A stretch of DNA of 64,000 nt from NCBI RefSeq assembly GCF_014960965.1, contig NZ_CP063169.1, positions 1,645,581 to 1,709,580 on the forward strand, in the 5' to 3' direction. Positions 25,672-35,477 of the stretch are shown here, in pieces. Below the pieces are notes generated by a model. That model ran no database searches, had not been told where the DNA came from, and saw nothing but the letters and a program-made list of their open reading frames with translations. Numbering within the stretch: the stretch's first letter is position 1; each line of letters begins with the position of its first letter. Made by a program: the position numbers and the translations under genes. Source of the DNA: Ruania alkalisoli (GTDB lineage: Bacteria > Actinomycetota > Actinomycetes > Actinomycetales > Beutenbergiaceae).

Positions 25672-26808
25672 ATGGAATCCGAAGAACGCCTCGCCGTCTT
25701 CCTCGACTACGAGAACCTCGCGCTCGGCGCCCGCGAGCACCTGGGCGGGATGGCGTTCGACTTCGGGCCGATCGCCGACGCGCTCGCGATCCGGGGTCGC
25801 GTGGTCGTGCGCCGCGCCTATGCGGACTGGTCCTACTTCGACGAGGACCGGCGCTCACTCACCCGCCACCAGGTGGAGCTGATCGAGATGCCGCAACGGA
25901 TGGGCGCCTCCCGCAAGAACGCCGCCGACATCAAGATGGTCGTCGACGCGATCGAGATGGCCTTCGAGCGCGACTACATCTCCACCTTCGTCATGTGCAC
26001 CGGCGACAGCGACTTCTCCCCGCTCGTGCACAAGCTGCGTGAGTTGAACAAGCGCGTGATCGGCGTGGGCGTGGAACAGTCCACCTCGCGGCTGCTCCCG
26101 CCTGCGTGTGATGAGTTCCTCTTCTATGACCGCCTCGAGGGGGTCGAGGTACCGGAGGAGAGCGAGCCCACCGAACGGCGTGGTCGGGGGCGCCGCGCGG
26201 CCCAAGGGGCCACCAAGGGGTCTGTCGGGCCCGACCGGACCGCTGCCGCCCCGCCGGCAGCCACTGCCCCGGAGCAGCCCGCACCGCCCGCGCCCGCCGA
26301 GACGACTGGCGACGATGAGCCCGCCCCGGCGGAGGACGCCAGTTCGCTCGAGGTACTCGTGGCGCAAACCCTCGCCGGGTTGGAGTCCTCGACCGGGGGC
26401 AGCGTGACGGCCTCCGTACTGAAACGCACATTGCTGCGTAAGGACCCGACCTTCAGCGAGTCCGATCACGGGTTCCGCACGTTCTCAGACGTGCTGCGCC
26501 ACCTTGCCGAACGTGGTCTGGTCGAGCTGGCCAGCGGCCCCTCCGCCGGTGATCCCGAAGTTTCCGTTCCCGCGCACGGCGAACGGGAAGACGCGTTCGC
26601 GCTACTGCGTACCGTCGTGACCGAGTCCGACGGACCGGTGGCCCTGTCCAGCCTGAAGAACCGTTTGCGCAAGCGGCGGCCCGACTTCTCCGAGAAGGCC
26701 CTCGGTTACCGCAACTTTCTGCAGTTCTGCAAGGACGCCGCCGAAGGCGCGGTGGACCTGCGCTGGGACGAGGAGTCCGAGGACTATCTGCTCAGCGCAG
26801 GAGCCTGA
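25672..26808 (+). CDS. NYN-domain protein with two OST-HTH/LOTUS domains
   Basis: 378-aa predicted RNA-processing or RNA-binding protein. An N-terminal NYN (PIN-like) nuclease fold spans residues 5-150: LAVFLDYENLALG with the first Asp, KNAADIKMVVDAIEM, and MCTGDSDFSPLVHKLREL with the acidic active-site residues. A Pro/Ala-rich linker (about 165-220) is followed by two winged-helix OST-HTH/LOTUS domains, near 225-285 (VLKRTLLRKDPTFSESDHGFRTFSDVL) and 305-375 (LKNRLRKRRPDFSEKALGYRNFLQFC). This architecture is known in bacteria as a predicted RNase. The catalytic Asp set looks complete. It stands alone between citE and ppk2; the RNA target is unknown. Confidence 0.87.
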   Translation: MESEERLAVFLDYENLALGAREHLGGMAFDFGPIADALAIRGRVVVRRAYADWSYFDEDRRSLTRHQVELIEMPQRMGASRKNAADIKMVVDAIEMAFERDYISTFVMCTGDSDFSPLVHKLRELNKRVIGVGVEQSTSRLLPPACDEFLFYDRLEGVEVPEESEPTERRGRGRRAAQGATKGSVGPDRTAAAPPAATAPEQPAPPAPAETTGDDEPAPAEDASSLEVLVAQTLAGLESSTGGSVTASVLKRTLLRKDPTFSESDHGFRTFSDVLRHLAERGLVELASGPSAGDPEVSVPAHGEREDAFALLRTVVTESDGPVALSSLKNRLRKRRPDFSEKALGYRNFLQFCKDAAEGAVDLRWDEESEDYLLSAGA

Positions 26809-26908
26809 CTGGCCTCGAGGAGTTGTACTCAACCCACTGTGGTGACCGTCGTCTTCTAGACATGTGACAGTCACGGCGTGTTCGCCGGGCCCCGGTACGG
26901 TCGCCGCC

Positions 26909-27799
26909 ATGATCCAGGACGTGCGGGAGTACATCGACCGGCTCCAGACCGATGGTCACAGCCTCGGCGAGGACCACGACGACGACCCGGTGCTGATCGA
27001 CCCCGCGGGCCGCGCGGTCGACACCTGGCGCGAGAACTATCCCTACGACGAGCGGATGGACCGCAGCGAGTACGACCAGACGAAGTACCTGCTGCAGGTG
27101 GAGCTGCTGAAGTTCCAGCGCTGGACCTCTGCTACCGGCGGCAGGCACGTGATCCTGTTCGAAGGGCGCGATGCCGCCGGCAAAGGGGGCACGATCAAAC
27201 GGTTCATGGAGCACATGAACCCGCGATACGCCCGCACGGTGGCGCTGTCCAAGCCCAGTGACCGTGAGCTCGGCCAGTGGTACTTCCAGCGCTACGTGCA
27301 GCACCTGCCCACCTCCGGTGAGGTGGTCCTGTTCGACCGCTCCTGGTACAACCGCGCCGGAGTGGAACGGGTGATGGGCTTTTGTGATGACGACCAGTAC
27401 CAGCAGTTCATGGGTGAGGCCCCGCTGCTGGAGAAGATGCTCGTGGAGTCCGGGATATCGGTGACCAAGTACTGGTTCTCGGTCACTCGGGCCGAGCAGC
27501 GGACCCGCTTCATCATCCGTCAGGTGGATCCGGTGCGGCAGTGGAAGCTCTCGCCGATGGACCTGGAGTCCCTGGACAAATGGGGCGCCTACACCGCGGC
27601 CAAAGAAGAGATGTTCCGCCGCACCGACACCGACTGGGCGCCGTGGACCACGATCAAGAGCAACGACAAGAAGCGGGCCCGGATCAACGCGATGCGGCAC
27701 TTCCTCTCCCAGTTCGAGTACGACGGGAAGGATCACGAGGTCGTCGGACAGCCGGACCCGGCGATCGTGAATCGAGGGATCGACACCGTCGGCGACTGA
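26909..27799 (+). CDS. ppk2: Polyphosphate kinase 2 (PPK2)
   Basis: 296-aa PPK2-family phosphotransferase moving phosphate between polyphosphate and nucleoside di/triphosphates. Single P-loop domain: Walker A EGRDAAGKGGTIK (about residues 87-99), Walker B FDRSWYNRAGVE, and the lid module KQ/WKLSPMDLESLDKW. One-domain length and this sequence suit class I PPK2 (NDP to NTP). I chose ATG 26909 (MIQDVREY); a GTG at 26864 would add 15 residues without similarity. It is followed after 114 bp by an unrelated hypothetical gene. Confidence 0.92.
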   Translation: MIQDVREYIDRLQTDGHSLGEDHDDDPVLIDPAGRAVDTWRENYPYDERMDRSEYDQTKYLLQVELLKFQRWTSATGGRHVILFEGRDAAGKGGTIKRFMEHMNPRYARTVALSKPSDRELGQWYFQRYVQHLPTSGEVVLFDRSWYNRAGVERVMGFCDDDQYQQFMGEAPLLEKMLVESGISVTKYWFSVTRAEQRTRFIIRQVDPVRQWKLSPMDLESLDKWGAYTAAKEEMFRRTDTDWAPWTTIKSNDKKRARINAMRHFLSQFEYDGKDHEVVGQPDPAIVNRGIDTVGD

Positions 27800-27913
27800 G
27801 GACGCTAGGGTCCGGGGCATGGTGCAGGAGGATGTCGAGCCGAACCCGGGCGCACGTGGTCCCGTCCGCATGTGCTGCCCGAGCCTGCCGCAAGGGCGGA
27901 GGGTGCGGTGAGG

Positions 27914-28861
27914 ATGGCGTTTCCCGACCTGGTGGACCGGCTGGTACGCGAGAAGCGCCCGAGCTGGCAGGTCTATGACGGGCGCCACGACCCGTATCGG
28001 CAGCGACTTGAGGCCACCTTTCCCCAGGTCGATCCCGAGGCGAGCTGCAACGACGCATGGCACCTGAACGCCGTCGGCGGATCCTGGGTGGTGGCCTACG
28101 GGGGCGCGCCCGCTCGCCAGCGCGAGTTCTACGACTCCGAGGCAGCGGCTTGCCAGGCCATGTACGAGCGCGTCGTCGCGGCGGGGGAGGCGCCCGTGAC
28201 GGCCGTCGGGCCGGATGCTCTGCCGGAACCGGTGCGGGCGTTCATCGCCCAGCTCGGTGCCACCCCACGCGAGGTCCGCCTCGGGGACGTCCATGTGGCC
28301 GTCGAGTCAGATATGGCCCACCGGATCGTGCTCACCGGCGCCGGCTACGGACTGGACTATCCGTCGGTGCGACCACCCGCGGCCGGCCGGGTACGCCTGC
28401 GGGGCGCCGGGCTGGACGATGTGTGCCGGCTGCTGGTGGCCGACCTCGCGGCCCGCCTGCTGCCGTGGGAGCCCGGGGAGTCCAGGTGGGGCTTGCCACG
28501 GGGGCTCTCCGATGTGGAACGGATGGAGCGCCTGGCCGCCCACCCGGTGGAACGGGTCATCGCCGCCTACTGCGGCGAGCGCCCGGAGGAGGTGCTGGAC
28601 GAGATTGGCCCACCCGCCGCTATCGACCTGCTGGATGAGACGCTGCTTGTCCTGGGGCGCGGGCCGCGCTGGATCCTCCTTCCGACCGATGGTCCGGACG
28701 GCGTCAGGTTCACGGACCGGGACGTGGACTACGTGCTCGCCCGGGACGGCGACGAGTACGTGATCTCCCATCGCCGTGAGCGCACGAACGCGGACCACGA
28801 GGTACTGCGCATCGCAGACCTCGACGAGGCGCGCACGCGGCTGGCCGAGTTGCTCACGTAG
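27914..28861 (+). CDS. Conserved hypothetical protein
   Basis: 315-aa soluble protein with no recognised domain. The first 75 residues (WQVYDGRHDPYRQRLEATFPQVDPEASCNDAWHLNAVGGSW) read like a small alpha/beta module, and the C-terminal half is rich in Asp, Arg and Leu with alternating strands and helices. No signal peptide or membrane helix. ATG 27914 sits directly after GTGAGG, so a GTG start two codons earlier is equally possible. It lies between ppk2 and the ileS T-box leader and seems transcribed separately from ileS. Confidence 0.7.
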   Translation: MAFPDLVDRLVREKRPSWQVYDGRHDPYRQRLEATFPQVDPEASCNDAWHLNAVGGSWVVAYGGAPARQREFYDSEAAACQAMYERVVAAGEAPVTAVGPDALPEPVRAFIAQLGATPREVRLGDVHVAVESDMAHRIVLTGAGYGLDYPSVRPPAAGRVRLRGAGLDDVCRLLVADLAARLLPWEPGESRWGLPRGLSDVERMERLAAHPVERVIAAYCGERPEEVLDEIGPPAAIDLLDETLLVLGRGPRWILLPTDGPDGVRFTDRDVDYVLARDGDEYVISHRRERTNADHEVLRIADLDEARTRLAELLT

Positions 28862-28914
28862 GCAGGTGGGAATCGACTGGTTCGGTACCGGGCACGTCAG
28901 GCTAGACTGGCGCC

Positions 28915-29126
28915 ACAGGCTTCGACCCGGCCATCACCGGTGAGCCTCCGGAAGAACAGCCCCACCGCGGTGGAGCTCAGTAGAACCGGACGGGTAGGCC
29001 CGTCACAGCCGCAGATGAAGGGGTTCCGTCGTCCGCGGCGGGGCAACCGAGGTGGTACCGCGGGTCGCGCCCGGACGGGAGCGGATCGTCCTCGACACGG
29101 ATCGAATCAGTCGAAGGACAGCGCAG
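28915..29126 (+). promoter_or_regulatory. T-box riboswitch leader of ileS (short Stem I type)
   Basis: An actinobacterial translational-type T-box. An ultrashort Stem I is closed by GGCT (28918-28921) and AGCC (28943-28946), with the isoleucine specifier ATC at 28933-28935. The conserved T-box sequence with AGGTGGTACCGCGG, which binds the uncharged tRNA-Ile acceptor end, is at 29045-29063. The ribosome binding site GAAGGA at 29113-29118 lies downstream and is the expected target of sequestration. Uncharged tRNA-Ile would raise ileS translation. Confidence 0.88.
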
Positions 29127-32100
29127 ATGACCAGCGAGCCCACCAGCACCGGCAGCGACCTGCACTTCCCGCGCCACACCCAGGCCGACGGCGTGCAGCC
29201 CTCCCCGAGGTTCCCGGACGTCGAGACCGACGTGCTGGCGTTCTGGAAGAGTGACGACACCTTCCGCGCCTCGATCGAGAACCGGTCGGCAGGGGAGAAG
29301 GGTGAGAACGAGTTCGTCTTCTACGACGGCCCCCCGTTCGCCAACGGCCTGCCGCACTACGGGCACCTGCTCACCGGGTACGTCAAGGACGTCGTGCCGC
29401 GGTTCCAGACCATGCTCGGCAAGCGGGTGGAGCGCCGGTTCGGCTGGGACACCCACGGTCTGCCCGCCGAGCTGGAGGCTGAGCGGATCCTCGGGATCAC
29501 CGACAAGACCCAGATCGAGGAGATGGGGCTCGAGGCGTTCAACAAAGAATGCCGGGACTCGGTGCTGCGCTACACGAAGGAGTGGGAGGAGTACGTCACC
29601 CGGCAGGCCCGGTGGGTCGATTTCGAGAACGACTACAAGACGCTCGACCTGACCTACATGGAATCGGTGATCTGGGCATTCAAGCAGCTCTACGACAAGG
29701 GCCTCGCCTACGAGGGCTACCGCGTGCTGCCGTACTGCTGGCGGGACGAGACCCCGCTGTCCAACCACGAGCTGCGGATGGACGACGACACCTACCGGAT
29801 GCGGCAGGACCCGGCCATCACGGTCGGGTTCCGGCTGGAGGCGATCGGTCCGGAGGTCCCCTCCGAGGCTGCCGAGGCACTCACCGGCGCCCACCTGCTC
29901 ATCTGGACCACCACTCCCTGGACAGTGCCCTCCAACCTGGCCACCGCCGTCCACCCCGAGGTGACCTACGCCGTCGTGGCCGGCAGTGACGGCGGGCGGT
30001 ACGTGCTCGCTGAGGCCCGCCTGGCTGCCTACGAACGTGAGCTGGGGACCGAGCCCGAGGTACTGGCCACGCTCACCGGTGCCCAGCTGGCAGGCAGCCG
30101 CTACACCCCGCCCTTCGGGTACTTCGCCGGCCGGGAGAACGCCCACCAGGTGCTCCTCGCCGACTACGTCACCACCGACGACGGCACGGGCATCGTGCAC
30201 ATCGCTCCCGCCTACGGTGAGGAGGACAAGGTCGTCACCGACGCCGCCGGCATCGAGCCGGCGACCCCGGTGGATGCCGCCGGCAAGTTCGATGCCACCG
30301 TGCCCGACTACGCCGGGATGAACGTCTTCGACGCCAACGCCGCCATCATCAAGGACCTGAAGGCCGGATCCGGCGGGGCGCAGGGGCAGAGTGCCGTACT
30401 GCTGCGCCACGAGACCTATGACCACTCCTACCCGCATTGCTGGCGCTGCAAGAACCCGCTCATCTACCGGGCGGTCTCCTCCTGGTTCGTCAAGGTCACC
30501 GAGTTCCGGGACCGGATGGTCGAACTGAACGACCAGATCACGTGGGTGCCCGAGCACATCAAGGACGGCCAGTTCGGCAAATGGCTCGCGAACGCGCGCG
30601 ACTGGTCGATCTCCCGTAACCGGTACTGGGGCACGCCCATCCCGGTGTGGGTGAGCGACGATCCCGCCTACCCCAGGATCGACGTGTACGGCTCCCTAGC
30701 CGACCTCGAGGCCGACTTCGGCGTGCAGGTCACGGACTTGCACCGCCCATTCATCGACGAGCTCACCCGTGCGAACCCTGACGACCCCACCGGGAAGGCG
30801 ACCATGCGCCGTATCCCGGACGTCTTCGACGTGTGGTTCGACTCCGGCTCGATGCCGTTCGCGCAGGTGCACTACCCGTTCGCGAACGCGGACTGGTTCG
30901 AGAACCACTATCCGGGTGACTTCATCGTGGAGTACATCGGGCAGACCCGCGGCTGGTTCTACACCCTGCACGTGCTCGCGACGGCACTGTTCGACCGGCC
31001 TGCGTTCCGCACCTGCGTCTCGCACGGCATCATCCTGGGCGACGACGGCCGCAAGGCCAGCAAGTCGCTGCGCAACTTCCCCGACCCGATGGAGATGTTC
31101 CACTCCTACGGCTCGGACGCGGTGCGCCTGTCACTCATGGGCTCGCCGGTGTTGCGCGGCGGCAACCTGGTGGTCGCGGAGGAGTCGATCCGCGACCAGG
31201 TGCGCCAGGTGCTGCTGCCGCTGTGGAACACCTGGTACTTCTTCGGCCTCTACGCCAACACCTGCAACGACGGCGCCGGGATCGACGTACGAGCCCCGCG
31301 GCCGGAGGAATTGGCCGAGCTGGAAGACATGGACCGCTATGTCCTCGCCCGCACCCGATCGCTGGTCGAGACCGTGCGAACGGAGATGGAGCGCTACGAG
31401 ATCGCCGAGGCGGTGGCCAGGGTACGTGAGCACCTGGATCTGCTGACCAACTGGTACGTGCGCACCTCGCGGCAGCGGTTCTGGGATGAGGATGCCGGTG
31501 CCTACCAGACGCTGTACACGGCACTGGAGGTGCTGCTGCGGGTGATGGCCCCGCTGGCGCCGATGGTCACCGAGGAGGTGTGGCGCGGGCTGACGGGTGG
31601 GCGCAGTGTGCACCTGACCGACTGGCCGGTGCCCGGCAACCTGGACGACCCGACGGCGGCTGCCCTCGTGGCGGACGAGGACCTGGTGACGGCGATGGAT
31701 GCCGTCCGGGACGTCGTCTCCGTCACGCATGGGTTGCGCAAGGCGAACCAGCTGCGTGTGCGCCAGCCGCTGCGCAGCGTCAAGGTCGTCGTGGATCGGC
31801 CGGATGCGCTCGCGCCGTTCACCGGCCTCGTGGCCGACGAGGTGAACGTCAAGGATGTCGAGATCCGTGACCTCGCCGACGGTGCCGCCAGCGAGTACGG
31901 CGTCTACACCAAGCTCACCGTGAACGCCCGCGCCGCCGGGCCGCGGCTCGGCAAGGACGTGCAGCGTGCGATCGCCGATGCGCGCAGCGGTGCCTGGCAA
32001 GCCCAGGGTGAGCGCGTGAGCGTGGACGGGATCCTCCTCGAGGAGGGCGAGTTCACACTCACTACCGAGATCGAGGACCGCTTCGGCGACACCGTGGCCG

Positions 32101-32408
32101 CAGGAGTGCTGCCCGGTGGTGGGTTCGTCGTGCTCGACCTGGAGCTGGACGATGAGCTGATCGGCGACGGATATGCTCGCGACGTCGTGCGCCAGGTGCA
32201 GGACGCGCGCAAGGCTGCCGACCTGCACGTCTCGGACCGCATCCGGCTCTCCCTGGCCGTACCCCGGCAATGGGCCCAGGCGGTGACTGACCGGAAGGAC
32301 TTCATCGCCGGGGAAACCCTCGCGGTGAGCGTGCACGTCGATGTCGCTCCCGTTGTCGGTGACGATGAGCCACCCGTCGGTATCGACCTGGCGAAGGTCT
32401 CCTCATGA
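29127..32408 (+). CDS. ileS: Isoleucyl-tRNA synthetase (large, actinobacterial/eukaryote-like type)
   Basis: 1093-aa class I synthetase charging tRNA-Ile. Seen: [18 protein letters not shown] with the HIGH-variant HYGH at residues 77-80, the CP1 editing domain ([16 protein letters not shown] and [15 protein letters not shown]), a metal-binding [11 protein letters not shown], and the KMSKS-variant KASKS near residue 643. This is the long IleS2-like form common in actinobacteria. I chose ATG 29127 because GAAGGA precedes it and because upstream in-frame codons lie inside the T-box. The folC ATG overlaps its stop by four bases. Confidence 0.96.
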   Translation: MTSEPTSTGSDLHFPRHTQADGVQPSPRFPDVETDVLAFWKSDDTFRASIENRSAGEKGENEFVFYDGPPFANGLPHYGHLLTGYVKDVVPRFQTMLGKRVERRFGWDTHGLPAELEAERILGITDKTQIEEMGLEAFNKECRDSVLRYTKEWEEYVTRQARWVDFENDYKTLDLTYMESVIWAFKQLYDKGLAYEGYRVLPYCWRDETPLSNHELRMDDDTYRMRQDPAITVGFRLEAIGPEVPSEAAEALTGAHLLIWTTTPWTVPSNLATAVHPEVTYAVVAGSDGGRYVLAEARLAAYERELGTEPEVLATLTGAQLAGSRYTPPFGYFAGRENAHQVLLADYVTTDDGTGIVHIAPAYGEEDKVVTDAAGIEPATPVDAAGKFDATVPDYAGMNVFDANAAIIKDLKAGSGGAQGQSAVLLRHETYDHSYPHCWRCKNPLIYRAVSSWFVKVTEFRDRMVELNDQITWVPEHIKDGQFGKWLANARDWSISRNRYWGTPIPVWVSDDPAYPRIDVYGSLADLEADFGVQVTDLHRPFIDELTRANPDDPTGKATMRRIPDVFDVWFDSGSMPFAQVHYPFANADWFENHYPGDFIVEYIGQTRGWFYTLHVLATALFDRPAFRTCVSHGIILGDDGRKASKSLRNFPDPMEMFHSYGSDAVRLSLMGSPVLRGGNLVVAEESIRDQVRQVLLPLWNTWYFFGLYANTCNDGAGIDVRAPRPEELAELEDMDRYVLARTRSLVETVRTEMERYEIAEAVARVREHLDLLTNWYVRTSRQRFWDEDAGAYQTLYTALEVLLRVMAPLAPMVTEEVWRGLTGGRSVHLTDWPVPGNLDDPTAAALVADEDLVTAMDAVRDVVSVTHGLRKANQLRVRQPLRSVKVVVDRPDALAPFTGLVADEVNVKDVEIRDLADGAASEYGVYTKLTVNARAAGPRLGKDVQRAIADARSGAWQAQGERVSVDGILLEEGEFTLTTEIEDRFGDTVAAGVLPGGGFVVLDLELDDELIGDGYARDVVRQVQDARKAADLHVSDRIRLSLAVPRQWAQAVTDRKDFIAGETLAVSVHVDVAPVVGDDEPPVGIDLAKVSS

Positions 32409-33817
32409 ACGGGGCGGCTGACGTCGAGGCCGAGCAGCAGGCGAAGGAGATCTACGCCGAGATCCTCTCCCGCGCCCCCGAGCACAAGATCTCCCCGACG
32501 ATCGACCGGGTGGCCGAGTTGGTGGACCTGCTCGGCCACCCGCAGCGTGCCTACCGGGCCATCCACCTGACCGGCACCAACGGCAAGACCTCGACCGCAC
32601 GCATGGTGGAGCGGTTGCTGCGGGAGATGGGGCTGCGGACCGGGCGCTTCACCTCCCCGCACCTGCACACGGTGCGCGAACGGATCGCGATCGACGGCGA
32701 ACCGATCTCAGCCGCGGCCTTCGTGGAGGTCTGGCGCGATATCGAGCCGTACGTGCAGATGGTGGACGCGAGCCTCGAAGGGCGTGGGCACCCGCAGCTG
32801 AATTTCTTCGAGGTGCTTGCTGCGTTTGCTTTCGCGGCCTTTGCGGATGCGCCGGTGGACGTGGCGATCATCGAGGTTGGGCTCGGTGGCGAGTGGGACT
32901 CGACCAACGTCATCGACGGCGAGGTGGCGGTGATGACGCCGATCGCCCGCGATCACGAGAAGTGGCTCGGGCACTCCCTGGAGGAGATTGCGCAGGTCAA
33001 GTCGGGCATCATCAAGCAGCTTGACCCGCCGGCGGTCGTGGTGACCGCCGAGCAGGACGACGAGGTGGCTGCCGTCATTGCCCGGCGCGCCGTCGAACGC
33101 GGTGCGCGGGTGGTGGCCCAGGGGTATGACATCGAGGTCGCTGAGCGGATGGTGGCCGTTGGAGGACAGCTGGTGAACCTGCGTGGTACCGGCGGGCTCT
33201 ACACCGACATCTTCCTTCCGCTGCACGGCGCCCACCAGGCGCAGAACGCCCTGCTTGCCCTGACGGCGGTCGAACAGTTCCTGGGGGGAGGTGCCCTGGG
33301 TGCGGAGATCGTCGAGGCCGCCTTCGGCGACGCCACCTCACCCGGACGGATGGAGCTCGTGCGCTCCAGTCCGGCCGTGGTGGTGGACGCGGCCCACAAC
33401 CCGGCTGGTGCGGGAGTCCTGGTGCAGGCACTGGAGGAGGCGTTCTCCTTCACCCGGCTGGTCGGCGTGATCGGGGTGATGGCCGACAAGGACGCCGAGG
33501 GGATCCTCTCAGTGCTCGAACCCGTCCTGGACGAGGTGGTCATCACCCAGTCCAGGTCGATGCGTTCGATGGACGTGGACGATCTGGCAGAGATCGCCCG
33601 CGATGTCTTCGACCCTGACCAGGTGCACGTGCAGGCGAGTCTTCCGAACGCCATCTCCCTCGCGGCCGACTTGGCCGAACAGGGTCAGCAGGACCAGATC
33701 GCCTCCGGCACGGGCGTGCTCGTCGCCGGTTCGGTGATTCTGGCAGCCGAGGCGCGCGCTGTGTTCGGCAAGGACAAGCCGCCTCGGCAGCCGAGGCGAC
33801 CAGCCGACGCTCCCTGA
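32405..33817 (+). CDS. folC: Bifunctional folylpolyglutamate synthase / dihydrofolate synthase
   Basis: 470-aa Mur-ligase-fold enzyme that adds glutamate to dihydropteroate and to folates. P-loop [20 protein letters not shown]-type motif (residues 57-70), omega-loop region [26 protein letters not shown], the DHEKWLG metal-binding His, and [12 protein letters not shown] in the C-terminal domain. The ATG overlaps the ileS stop by four bases. In many actinobacteria folC is followed by DUF4233 and ndk; here that pair is 12 kb away (45986 onward), with accessory genes in between. Confidence 0.95.
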   Translation: MNGAADVEAEQQAKEIYAEILSRAPEHKISPTIDRVAELVDLLGHPQRAYRAIHLTGTNGKTSTARMVERLLREMGLRTGRFTSPHLHTVRERIAIDGEPISAAAFVEVWRDIEPYVQMVDASLEGRGHPQLNFFEVLAAFAFAAFADAPVDVAIIEVGLGGEWDSTNVIDGEVAVMTPIARDHEKWLGHSLEEIAQVKSGIIKQLDPPAVVVTAEQDDEVAAVIARRAVERGARVVAQGYDIEVAERMVAVGGQLVNLRGTGGLYTDIFLPLHGAHQAQNALLALTAVEQFLGGGALGAEIVEAAFGDATSPGRMELVRSSPAVVVDAAHNPAGAGVLVQALEEAFSFTRLVGVIGVMADKDAEGILSVLEPVLDEVVITQSRSMRSMDVDDLAEIARDVFDPDQVHVQASLPNAISLAADLAEQGQQDQIASGTGVLVAGSVILAAEARAVFGKDKPPRQPRRPADAP

Positions 33818-33902
33818 TCGCCGACACCCATGGTCACCGGATCCTCTCGCGCGAGGGCCGCGCAGCGGTCACAGGGTTTCTACGCACCAGTAGGGTGGCG
33901 CT

Positions 33903-34922
33903 GTGAAGGTTCTCGTCACCGGCGGCGCCGGGTACCTCGGGTCGGTGACGGCGACCGCCCTGGAACAGGCCGGGCATGAGCCCGTCATCCTCGACTCGCT
34001 GCTGACTGGCCCACGGGCGTTCACCACCAACCGGATCTTCTACGAGGGCGACATCGCCGACCGCCGCCTGGTGCGGCAGATTCTGGCCGAGCATCCAGAG
34101 ATCGCCGTCACTGTGCACATGGCGGCCAGGGCGAGCGTGCCCGAATCGGTGGCACACCCGGCGGCGTACTACCGCGACAACGTGGCCAAGTCGCTCGATC
34201 TGTTCGAGGAGCTCAGCGACGCCGGGCACCCGCGGGTGCTGTTCTCCTCCTCGGCGGCCGTCTACGCTCACTCGCCCAGCTTCGAGGTTGACGAGGGTTC
34301 GCCGGTGGCACCAGGTTCGCCCTATGCGCGCACCAAGCTCATGGTGGAGCAGATCCTGACAGACCTGGCAGGTGCCGGGTTGCTGCGCGGGGTGATCCTG
34401 CGCTACTTCAACCCGATCGGCTCTGATCCGCAGTTGCGCAGCGGCATCCACGCCGCGGAGCCTCTGCATGTGCTCGGGCAGCTCATCCGGACCGCACGAG
34501 GGGAGCAGGACGAGTTCGTGCTGACGGGCACGGATCTGCCCACGCGCGACGGCACCGGCCTACGCGACTACGTGCACGCGTGGGATCTGGCCCGTGCGCA
34601 CGTACGGGCGGTCGAACGTTTCGATGCGCTGCTCGCCTCCGTCGGGAACGAGGGCGCCGTGGTCAACATCGGCACCGGGACCGGCGTCACGGTGCGCGAG
34701 CTGCATGCCGCCGTCGAACGCGTCACCGGACGCCGAGTGCCGGTGCGTGAGGCTCCGGCCAGACCCGGGGACGCCATCGGCGCCTACGCCAACGTCGACC
34801 GGGCCCGGGCGCTGCTCGGCTGGCAGGCTGAGCTCAGCCTGGACGAGGCGATCGCCTCGGCTCTCGCCTGGGCGCAGCGTCGTATGGAACTGCTCGGCGG
34901 CGCCCCGGATGCTCGCCGGTGA
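33903..34922 (+). CDS. galE: UDP-glucose 4-epimerase
   Basis: 339-aa extended SDR epimerase interconverting UDP-glucose and UDP-galactose. Seen: N-terminal VTGGAGYLGS NAD-binding motif, HMAARASVPESV, catalytic Ser region FSSSAAVYA, YARTK with catalytic Tyr and Lys near residue 147, RYFNPIG, and the RDYVHAWDLARAH block that defines GalE. It starts at GTG 33903. The stop overlaps the GTG of the SRPBCC gene. No galactose genes are nearby, so a role in cell-surface glycan precursor supply is as likely as galactose catabolism. Confidence 0.92.
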   Translation: MKVLVTGGAGYLGSVTATALEQAGHEPVILDSLLTGPRAFTTNRIFYEGDIADRRLVRQILAEHPEIAVTVHMAARASVPESVAHPAAYYRDNVAKSLDLFEELSDAGHPRVLFSSSAAVYAHSPSFEVDEGSPVAPGSPYARTKLMVEQILTDLAGAGLLRGVILRYFNPIGSDPQLRSGIHAAEPLHVLGQLIRTARGEQDEFVLTGTDLPTRDGTGLRDYVHAWDLARAHVRAVERFDALLASVGNEGAVVNIGTGTGVTVRELHAAVERVTGRRVPVREAPARPGDAIGAYANVDRARALLGWQAELSLDEAIASALAWAQRRMELLGGAPDARR

Positions 34923-35377
34923 TCCGCTTCGTCACCGAAACCGACATCGGCGCCCCACCTTCGGTCGTCTGCGACGCCTCCCTCGACATCGGCGCGCACC
35001 TGGCCTCGATGGCTTCCTCACACGAGCAGGCCGTCGACGGAGTGAGGACGGGAACGATCGGGCTCGGTGAGACGGTGACGTGGCGGGCCCGTCACTTCGG
35101 CCTGTGGTGGACCATGACGAGCCGCATCACTGCCTACGAGGCACCTCACAGCTTCACCGACGAGCAGGTGCGTGGTCCGTTCGCCCAGTTTCGTCACGTG
35201 CACCGGTTTCAGCCTCGGCCCGACGGCGGCACCCAGATGAGCGACGAGGTCACCTTCGTCGCTCCGCTCGGCCCGCTCGGAAGGCTGGCCGAGCACCTCG
35301 TGCTGGCACGCTACGTCCGCCACCTGATCGACTCCCGCAACGACTGGCTGCGACGGCACCTGGAGTCGTGTGGATGA
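34919..35377 (+). CDS. SRPBCC/polyketide-cyclase-like family protein
   Basis: 152-aa START-like helix-grip fold protein: IRFVTETDIGAPPSVVCDASLDIGAH at the N-terminus, a beta-sheet core (TVTWRARHFGLWWTMTSRITAYEAPHSFTDEQVRGPFAQFRHVHRFQP) and the long C-terminal helix (YVRHLIDSRNDWLRRHLE). Such proteins bind a hydrophobic ligand; no catalytic residue is evident. Translation is coupled to galE by a four-base overlap (GTGA), which is its only functional clue. Convergent with the osmoprotectant importer operon. Confidence 0.82.
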   Translation: MIRFVTETDIGAPPSVVCDASLDIGAHLASMASSHEQAVDGVRTGTIGLGETVTWRARHFGLWWTMTSRITAYEAPHSFTDEQVRGPFAQFRHVHRFQPRPDGGTQMSDEVTFVAPLGPLGRLAEHLVLARYVRHLIDSRNDWLRRHLESCG

Positions 35378-35458
35378 ACACCGACGTGCCCGGTCCGCTA
35401 CCCGCACTGGCGACCCTGCACGTCGGCTCCATCCCGTCCAGGCGCGCTGGAACTCGCT

Positions 35459-35475
35459 GACGGCCCGAAGCCGTC
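35459..35475. terminator. Possible bidirectional terminator hairpin
   Basis: GACGGC (35459-35464), loop CCGAA, GCCGTC (35470-35475): a perfect 6-bp GC stem between the convergent SRPBCC and binding-protein genes. There is no T-run. It is short, so support is moderate. Confidence 0.4.
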
Positions 35476-35477
35476 GA

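Noticed and set aside
26792-28294. 500-aa open frame on the minus strand opposite ppk2
   Set aside because: Antisense shadow; PPK2 Walker motifs on the plus strand settle the coding strand.
28977-30557. 526-aa open frame on the minus strand opposite ileS
   Set aside because: Antisense shadow, His/Val/Gly/Asp-rich composition typical of reverse reading of GC-rich codons.
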